From positions 1-35,334 of the forward strand of contig RPFO01001467.1 in the NCBI GenBank assembly GCA_009746045.1: a DNA stretch of 35,334 nt, in the 5' to 3' direction. How positions within the stretch are numbered: the stretch's first letter is position 1; every line of letters starts with the position of its first letter. A model generated the notes under the pieces. It worked only from the letters and a program-made list of their open reading frames with translations, searched no databases and was not told where the DNA came from. Origin of the DNA: Mesostigma viride (taxonomy: Eukaryota > Streptophyta > Mesostigmatophyceae > Mesostigmatales > Mesostigmataceae). Positions 29,026 through 35,334 of the stretch are shown here, one piece after another. The position numbers were made by a program, and so were the translations under genes.

Positions 29026-30704
29026 TTACGACGCGTAACGCTTGCCTCCCATGCCGGACTGGATAGAAAGCAAGTTGAAGTTCCGAGCATAGACGTGAAT
29101 GGTACCAGGTGGCACGCCGCCGAGACCAGTCAGGACCAACTTCACATCGTCCAAACGAGACATATTCACGGAACCGGTAGGCTTGCAGCTGCCAGGGTCC
29201 AAACAAAAGGGGATGATGTAAATGTTGTGATCCGAGTCAACGCGCTTATGGAACTGGGTTGGGATCACGTATGAAAAGTAAACAGGATCCTTGCCGTCTC
29301 CGTACATATTTTGGGAGTTCAAAATGAGATTCGCGGAACGGAAGAGGTGCCCCTCTCCAAAGCTGCTGTTCGGGTTGCGAAACGACCAATAGCCCTTATA
29401 GTAGCCCTTTACCGTTGTCTCGGGCTCTGCCCAGTTGTCAGGTCGATAGAAAAACAGCAGCTCCTTTACGGGATGGTTGAACTTGAGGTCGATCGTCACC
29501 TGCTCTTGCCCGCCCACATACTGAGTGTGCAACTGGTTCTCAGTCATCAGAAACTCATGCGACTCACTGGCAAACTGTTGCCTCTCGTAGTCGTCCAAAA
29601 AGACATACCGACCGACAAGTCGAGTTGTGAACGTGGGTGGGTTGCTAGCCCACACCTGACGCTGATTTGGGGCGACGGAAGTAAACATAGGCACAAACTT
29701 TTCGGCGGGAGGAATCATCGAATCGGTGATAACAAACTTCCGAGTCGTCCCCGTCGCCGAATTGTAGTCGGCGATCTCGAAAGAAATCTCCAGCTTTCCG
29801 TCAGAAGTCCCGTTGGGAGGAGTGGCAGTAGCTAACACGTTTGTAATCTTGTCGGTATACATTGCGTTCTCGATCACGTGCTTAACCCACTTGCGATCTC
29901 CGGTCTCCGAGATGAGCTGCGCCATCTGGTTACCATATGACTGGTCCAAATACCTCGACCGGATAATGGAACGGATCAAGTTGTAGTCAGGGGTTGCAGA
30001 GGTGTTCAGACTTGACTTTACGGTCGCTCCGATCACTCCGGGGACTGTGTCGTAAACTGGGTCGGACTTTGAGTAGCTAGTGAAGATCTTGTCGGCCGTG
30101 GCAAACTTTACCTTCACGCGGACTTCGTGGAAAGACAAAGCAATCATGGGGAAACAAGTGCCCGGCTCGCACGTGAACGCGAACTCGAGAGGGATGTAAA
30201 TGTACTGAGGAGACCTGCCGTCGAAGAACTCGGTCATCTTTCCAGCCTTGTTAAACTTGACGCTGCCTCCGTGACTAGTTGGCATGTTTTCTACCCAACT
30301 GGCGTAATCCGGGCGATTAATGACGTCCCAGATATGGAGCATGTCACCCGTGATTCGTTCAATCATGTATCCTCCAACTATAAACTCGACGTACTCGATC
30401 AGCGCGCGAGGGAAGTCCCAGATGAAAGGGGCGAAAGAACCGTCCCATCCAGGAACAGCGGACATGTTTATGACTAACATCATCTTAGTGATGAGGTCTC
30501 CCACGCGAGACATCTTGAACTCCAAGTCTGACCGTACCCAGAGGACCCGGTTGATTGCGTAATTTCGAGGTCCTCCCATGCATAGTTGGTGTGCCTAGGA
30601 AACACGGACTTGAAAAAAGTTACCTCGGGGTTGCCAATGGTCGCGATGTCCTGGGGACCGCGAGCCTTAAGCATCATCATTTGGGCGCCGGAAGATGAAG
30701 CCAT
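29026..30704 (-). CDS. Major capsid protein paralogue 3 (one frameshift)
   Basis: About 560 residues. N-terminus MASSSGAQMMML, then PEVTFFKSVFPRHTNYAWED, and after a one-base break near 30520-30535, SRVGDLITKMMLVI, YIPLEFAFTCEPG and MIALSFHEVRVKV. A ~130-residue segment follows that is longer than the equivalent in paralogue 1. The second jelly roll has YVFLDDYERQQFA, FNHPVKELLFFYRPD, and the terminal NLLSIQSGMGGKRYAS. Its length is that of a standard phycodna/mimivirus MCP or slightly above, so this could be the main shell protein. An ACTATATCC element lies just before the start. Confidence 0.85.
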
Positions 30705-30781
30705 GGATAAATGGATATAGTATTGTTCCCGAAAAAAAAAGTTTCTACGCGGCCTAGAAAGAAAATAAACGATCGTAGAAT

Positions 30782-30789
30782 TATATAGA
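30782..30789 (+). promoter_or_regulatory. TATA-like element of MCP paralogue 4
   Basis: TATATAGA lies about 12 bases before the ATG at 30802, in the ~97-bp divergent spacer shared with MCP paralogue 3, whose own ACTATATCC lies on the other strand. Confidence 0.45.
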
Positions 30790-30801
30790 CATACATCTCC
30801 T

Positions 30802-32421
30802 ATGGCTTCTCAAAACATTACGGCCCATCTGACTTGGCTGAAAGCCAAGGGGGCTTTTGACACCTTCCTCACAGTCGATCCAGAGAAGACTTTTTTCAAG
30901 TCCGTGTTTTCCCGTCACACAAATTTTAGCTGGACCGATGTCGAAATTTTGCCCGACGTGGTTCCCATGTACGGAGGCCAAGTTAAGTTCAAGATACCGA
31001 GGATTGGCGATTTAGTGACGCAGATGTATCTTTACTTCAATATCACAAAACTTAACTACGGGGTTATGCAAGTTCACGTAGACAAGAACGCTGTGGATGA
31101 GGACGGAGTCACTCCGACGAATCCAGGCCTCGAAACTGTGACTACGAGGACACTCGCGGCGTTCAAAGCGTCTAATTATCCGTTGTTAGCGGATGCGGAT
31201 TACGATGGGATCACACACGAGTCATTCCAACCCGCTTGGATCGACTACCTTGGTTACGTGTTGACAAACACGGTCGAATTGTGGGTCGGCGGAAACATGA
31301 TTGACAGCCACACAGGCGATTTTCTACGCATTTGGGATTGCGTGACACGTAATTCAGATTTGAGCGTGATACAGGGTCTGCCTTCAGAGCACGGAGGCGT
31401 CGGTAACATTGGAACCATGCACGATCAACATGTTTACGTCCCTCTGCGTTTCTTTTTCAACAAAGAGGCGGGATACGCACTACCGATTGCTGCGATTCAG
31501 TATCACGACGTGGAAGTCGTGTTAAAGATGAGTGCAAAGCCGCTCCGTCAAGACTATTTGAGCTACATGGAGAAAATCCCGTTCAAGACTGCCCCTTCAG
31601 TCGATCCAGAGCGGTTTGTGCGGAAACCCGTGACGATTTTTGAGGGCGACGTGAACTCTGGCCTTACAGACACTGGCGAACAGTTGATGCGATCAGAATT
31701 AGGAGGTGACCTGCGCGCAGTACGCCTCGTCACGCGCTACATACTTTTGGACGATTTCGAACGAGCTCAATTCAACAAAGGCACGCATTCGTACCTGATA
31801 ACGGAGACAAAGCACCTCGAGTTCCCGCTCACCAAACGAGACAAGCTAATCAAGGACCTTTCGTTAGACCCGATTTCGGGAGCGTGTAAAGAGCTCATAT
31901 TTTTCTTCAGGGCCGACCATCGTCGTCTAGAAGGCAGCGATGAAAAGAACGCAAACGAAGAATACTGGAACTTTGAAGGAAATCGTCCATTTGCGAAAAA
32001 CGACATGATCGATCGTGGTCGTTATTTTGTGCGCACGTACGGAAAGCAGATGGTGCACATTGACAATGCTTTTTTGACCGCGCGACGCTGACTCTTAATA
32101 ACGGCGATCTGTTCTCACCTCCGAGGGACCCTCTTTGGTTCAACTTTTTTTTGCCTGCCGAGTTCCATCGACGCATACCTGTCGAAAAAACTTTGAGATG
32201 GTGTACTTTATTCCGTTTTCGCTAAAGCCTGAAGAAGACCAGCCCACGGGAGCATTAACTTCAGCAAAGTGGACAGGGCGACCCTTCGTTTGTTTTTTAA
32301 AAACTTGCCAGGAGTTAGAGAGGGTCCAATCATGTCGAACGGGCGCGTTCATGTGTACGCTCGCGTTTTGAACATTTTTGAGATTTCAAACGGACACGCT
32401 CGAAAGACATTCTTAAACTAG
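30802..32421 (+). CDS. Major capsid protein paralogue 4 (three frameshifts near the 3' end)
   Basis: About 540 residues. The first jelly roll has KTFFKSVFSRHTNFSWTD and IGDLVTQMYLYFNI; a ~50-residue insertion follows before WIDYLGYVL and ELWVGGNMI. The second has YILLDDFERAQFN, YLITETKHLEF and CKELIFFFRAD. The last ~330 bp continue the second jelly roll (PLWFNF, IPFSLKPEEDQPTGAL, HVYARVLNIFEISNG) across three one-base breaks near 32082-32090, 32190-32196 and 32264-32270. The end differs from the other paralogues: the usual GMGGKRYAS is replaced by NGHARKTFLN, so this copy is the most divergent and may be a minor capsomer. Its stop codon overlaps that of the convergent LysM gene. Confidence 0.8.
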
Positions 32422-34379
32422 CGACGGAATTGTCCTCTCTGTGCAATAAGGTCACGGAGCTTTCGATAATACGCGGGATCTACAGAACCCTTGTAATTGT
32501 TAATGTTTCGATTTGCTTCAAACGCCCGATTCTGTCGACCAATGAAGTTGCCAGGCTCCGTCATCATAGACGACCACGTGTTTTTGTCACTGTCTATAAG
32601 CTTGTCATACCAAGCATCGAGCTTTCTAGCATCTTGCGGTCCGAGTTTGTTAGTCATGTCACGGTACATTTCGTATAACTTCCCGTCCCTCTTGCGGAAC
32701 AGCCGGTCTTTTTCGAGTTGTGTAAGAAGATCGGTTCCGTCCCATGGCAACTCTGTGAATCCATTATTAAGATTCAGAGGGTCATAAGGAGATTGTCCCG
32801 GGCCTCTATAATTTTCATCGATCAAGCTGGTGAGGTTACCACCTTGTCCACCGGTCTGGATCTGAAGAGCGTCATTAATATCTTTCTCTGAAATCCCATA
32901 ACTTCTAGCTTCATCGACTAGTCGTTTGACGTTATCCGGATGGTCGTGTACTGGATCGGACACGCGTGCCCAGTCCTCTTTCAAGTCATCAATTGCATAC
33001 CGTCGATCAATTGCTTGCGTTAGATTGTACGCTTTATCACCACTACCGCTCATGATTTGATCGATGGTCCCTCCAGGAACCCTATATTTTTTAGCAGCGA
33101 TTACAAGGTCTCTCAGATTTTCTGGTGTATTGCGTTCTTGAAAATCGACGTCAACTACACCTTGGTCTTGTACCTGGTTTTTCAACCTTTCATCAAATGC
33201 ACGTTGTTGCCGCTGAGTCGGCCCGTTTCCGAGACCGTACAAGTTCCACGCATCGCCCAGAGACTCGACAGCCATGTCAGGGTTCATGTATTCCATTAAA
33301 GAAGACCGCTTTGTGAATGCTGTCATTAGCTTTGTCATGGCATCGCGCTTGTCCATTTGATGCATGTCGCGTGGCAAGAATCGTTCAACAACAGCGGGTC
33401 CGTACATATTGATGTATGCAGACAGCTTCGAGGGCGACACATTCGTTATGCCGAACGTGTTCAGCATTGATCCGATTCGTTCATCCGTAGCGGCCATCTG
33501 CAACGCAGCTCCGGCAGCGTTGTTCGCGAGGGACATGCCAGCAGCACGTAGACCTTGTCCTGCTCTCGAGTTGGAGTACGCGTGACCCGCGTCCAAAGCG
33601 GCCATTGTTCCGTACCTGCCCATGGATGTGTTTGAAAGACCAGAAGCGTACGTCAAAGCGTTCCCAACACCCTTCATACCCGGTATGAAACCTGCGGCGG
33701 CACCCACTCCGCCAAGAAGACTGGGAATAGCGTAAGCGAGCGAAGTTTTCCAGTCGTTGTTTCGATTTGCGTTGGCAACTGCGACGAGATTAGCAGCGTT
33801 CATGGGATTAAGAAACGTTGCCGCACCCGTCATTCCAAGCGTGGCAGCTTTCCATGGGTTGTTCGCTGTCTGTCTAGCGATACCGACTGCAGATTGCGCG
33901 GCTTGTCTAGGGTTGTTCCAAGCGTATTTAAGTGCCTCTATCATTCCCATCCCTTTTCCACCAGGGTCTTCTCCTTTATCTTCGCCGACTCCGGACCACA
34001 AGTCCATGTTGTTGTCCTGATGAATGACGCCTTCGACAAAGTCAGGAAACGTGAACCGCTTGGGTAGAAGAATAAAACTATTCGGCGCCAAAACGAGGGG
34101 AGAAAGATGAGGATTTGCGATAATAAGGTCATCCACAGATACCCCGAATTTTTCTGAGATAGACTTCCACGTGTCCCCTTCTTCAGTCACGTGACCGTTT
34201 TTGTTACCGTACAGTCCATTACCTTCGATCGCGTATGCTGGCAAAATATTTCGCTCATACGCGTTCTTTATAATCGTATCCGGATGCGTTTCCGGATTGG
34301 CAGGTTCAGATTTGAGTGTTGACTGATCCGGAAACATGCGAACCATCCGCTCTAGTAAATCTTGAGGGACGGCAACCAT
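32418..34379 (-). CDS. LysM-domain protein, 653 residues
   Basis: The longest intact frame in the window. Residues ~62-107 form a LysM module (HVTEEGDTWKSISEKFGVS, then LIIANPHLSPLVLAPNSFILLP), a fold known to bind peptidoglycan or chitin-type N-acetylglucosamine polymers. Residues ~150-310 are Ala/Gly/Asn-rich with mildly hydrophobic stretches (LLGGVGAAAGFIPGMKGVG), like membrane-interacting or tape-measure-like regions. The C-terminal half is polar and helical. No signal peptide. Attachment, wall penetration or virion assembly are possible roles; none is proven by sequence. It converges with MCP paralogue 4, the two stop codons overlapping. Confidence 0.75.
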   Translation of the reverse strand: MVAVPQDLLERMVRMFPDQSTLKSEPANPETHPDTIIKNAYERNILPAYAIEGNGLYGNKNGHVTEEGDTWKSISEKFGVSVDDLIIANPHLSPLVLAPNSFILLPKRFTFPDFVEGVIHQDNNMDLWSGVGEDKGEDPGGKGMGMIEALKYAWNNPRQAAQSAVGIARQTANNPWKAATLGMTGAATFLNPMNAANLVAVANANRNNDWKTSLAYAIPSLLGGVGAAAGFIPGMKGVGNALTYASGLSNTSMGRYGTMAALDAGHAYSNSRAGQGLRAAGMSLANNAAGAALQMAATDERIGSMLNTFGITNVSPSKLSAYINMYGPAVVERFLPRDMHQMDKRDAMTKLMTAFTKRSSLMEYMNPDMAVESLGDAWNLYGLGNGPTQRQQRAFDERLKNQVQDQGVVDVDFQERNTPENLRDLVIAAKKYRVPGGTIDQIMSGSGDKAYNLTQAIDRRYAIDDLKEDWARVSDPVHDHPDNVKRLVDEARSYGISEKDINDALQIQTGGQGGNLTSLIDENYRGPGQSPYDPLNLNNGFTELPWDGTDLLTQLEKDRLFRKRDGKLYEMYRDMTNKLGPQDARKLDAWYDKLIDSDKNTWSSMMTEPGNFIGRQNRAFEANRNINNYKGSVDPAYYRKLRDLIAQRGQFRR

Positions 34380-34438
34380 GTTTCCGCTGGACGGTGCTCT
34401 TGGAAGATCCAGTTTGAGTTTCTATAATGTTCAAAGAT

Positions 34439-34735
34439 TTAATTTGGATCTTCCTCCTCGGTCACTTTGACTTGCACGCGGAGTCTCTTTCCGGAAGCCA
34501 ATCGTACGTATTGAGATGTCTTGTGAACGCTTCTGCGTCGCTTGCACGTAGTGGTTTCGTCAAGTATCGGCACAGCATCTATAATATCTGCAACGGGCAA
34601 GCTTACGTCATCGTCTTCGTCGCTTGGGACCTCGAAAACGACGTGTCCGTCCTTGTTCATGGACACCGACCAACCACGACGCACGCCGTCATATAAGATA
34701 TCGGCGATAGATCCGGTTGTAGAAGAGGACGGCAT
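34439..34735 (-). CDS. Hypothetical protein, 98 residues
   Basis: The frame is open further upstream, but the Met at 34735 (MPSSSTTGSIADILYDG) is preferred because longer versions would overlap the divergent gene at 34814. The N-terminal half has a short strand-rich segment (GWSVSMNKDGHVVFEVP) followed by an acidic stretch, then a basic region (CKRRRSVHKTSQYVRLASGKRLRV). No family recognised. It is minus-strand, just upstream of the LysM gene. Confidence 0.5.
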   Translation of the reverse strand: MPSSSTTGSIADILYDGVRRGWSVSMNKDGHVVFEVPSDEDDDVSLPVADIIDAVPILDETTTCKRRRSVHKTSQYVRLASGKRLRVQVKVTEEEDPN

Positions 34736-34813
34736 TTTGGGATAATTGTAACTGATATTTTCCACCTTCGTTCTAGAACGAACATAAAGATTGTTGGAAA
34801 TGGTCAGACTTCG

Positions 34814-35065
34814 ATGAACGCGCAGAAAGCCAAGGTATTGGAAGCGAACATCGTCAACATCCACAAGTTTTTGCGGTTTTCTCAAAGCGGAGAGACTCTT
34901 TCTCGCGTGAACCCGTTCGATATCGGCAACCATCGCATATACTCAACCGTGATTCAGGGTCAGCGAGTGATTTTTTTTCTCGAAAAAGGAGGTAAAAACC
35001 CGATCACGAAAGACACAGACGTCAACTTTATAGGGTACACGTACCTAGGGTCCGTCGCGGCCTAA
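34814..35065 (+). CDS. Hypothetical protein, 83 residues
   Basis: Starts MNAQKAKVLEANIVNIHKF and ends YTYLGSVAA. Small, soluble, no recognised domain. It lies 3 bp before the PCNA start on the same strand and may be expressed with it. The divergent spacer to 34735 is 78 bp. Confidence 0.5.
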   Translation: MNAQKAKVLEANIVNIHKFLRFSQSGETLSRVNPFDIGNHRIYSTVIQGQRVIFFLEKGGKNPITKDTDVNFIGYTYLGSVAA

Positions 35066-35068
35066 ATC

Positions 35069-35334
35069 ATGGAATTCCGAACCGTGCAAGGTTCTTCCAT
35101 CAAGATGCTCGTGGAGGTTTTGAAGGAACTCACGAACGATGTGAACTTCTTTTTCGATCAGAAAGGTGTCCGGATTGTTTCTTTCGACCTCGCTCACTGC
35201 GCACTCTTTCACGCGTTTCTCGAGGCGTCCAAGATCGAGGAATACAAATGCAACAAGCAGTACACGATCGGTATCAGCCTCGTCAACCTGTTCAAGCTTC
35301 TTAAAAACGTCACCGTCAACGACGAGTGGAAACT
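35069..35334 (+). CDS. PCNA sliding clamp (5' part, cut by window edge)
   Basis: The first 88 residues of a proliferating-cell-nuclear-antigen-like clamp, the processivity factor of the viral DNA polymerase. Visible features of the N-terminal domain are MEFRTVQGSSIKMLVEVLKEL, the strand VNFFFDQKGVRIVSFD, the FLEASKIEEYKC helix-to-strand segment and the GISLVNLFKLLK helix. All are in the expected order and spacing for eukaryotic and viral PCNA. The end of the window truncates the gene. It marks a replication gene next to the capsid cluster. Confidence 0.85.
   Translation, partial: MEFRTVQGSSIKMLVEVLKELTNDVNFFFDQKGVRIVSFDLAHCALFHAFLEASKIEEYKCNKQYTIGISLVNLFKLLKNVTVNDEWK

Noticed and set aside
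1-35334. Clear proof of integration in a host genome
   Set aside because: The mobile elements could be host-derived, but no host gene, intron or integration junction is visible and the viral genes look intact apart from probable base-calling gaps.

Overview
This window looks like part of a large eukaryotic dsDNA virus genome (phylum Nucleocytoviricota), either a free virus or a copy integrated in a host genome. The diagnostic genes are four paralogous double-jelly-roll major capsid proteins (MCPs) at 24453-32421, an A32-type genome-packaging ATPase (23467-24282) and the start of a PCNA sliding clamp (35069 to the right edge). MCP C-termini of the phycodnavirus/mimivirus kind, several short membrane proteins, tight gene spacing and TATA-like elements just upstream of start codons all fit. 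No cellular gene, rRNA, tRNA or CRISPR array was seen. The family cannot be fixed by eye; an algal-virus-like lineage is a reasonable guess.

Layout. 1-3286 (minus strand): a large repeat protein with 61-residue repeats running off the left edge, then two small genes, one with a membrane anchor. 3365-10941 (plus): short genes and one very large Tc1/mariner-IS630-like DDE transposase/integrase-like gene (4364-7929). 10943-11479 (minus): an acidic protein. 11546-18529 (plus): two paralogous genes of unknown, perhaps structural, function; the second is split by a 4.2 kb nest of mobile elements. 18567-23397: a Cys/His protein, a two-helix membrane protein, a conserved-looking acidic-tailed protein and a JAMM-like gene split near its 3' end by a 2 kb element. 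23467-32421: packaging ATPase and MCP cluster, including one MCP of about 1030 residues that appears to carry two LamG-like lectin modules. 32418-35334: a LysM protein, two small genes and PCNA.

The most unusual content is a family of non-coding mobile elements, here called E1 and E2. They lack terminal inverted repeats, share a 5' end (TCGG[T/A]TTTCT[C/T]TGAA), sit between AA dinucleotides, and occur as head-to-tail pairs of one long unit and one internally deleted short unit. The E2 pair is nested inside the short E1 unit and occurs again, inverted and nearly identical, about 4.3 kb away. At both viral loci, precise removal of the insert with one AA copy restores an uninterrupted frame.

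Twelve reading-frame breaks were found in seven viral genes, and all twelve have the sign of a single missing base. That bias points to sequencing or assembly deletions rather than gene decay, so those genes are annotated as full-length with the breaks marked. Coordinates of short sites may be off by one or two bases because they were counted by eye.
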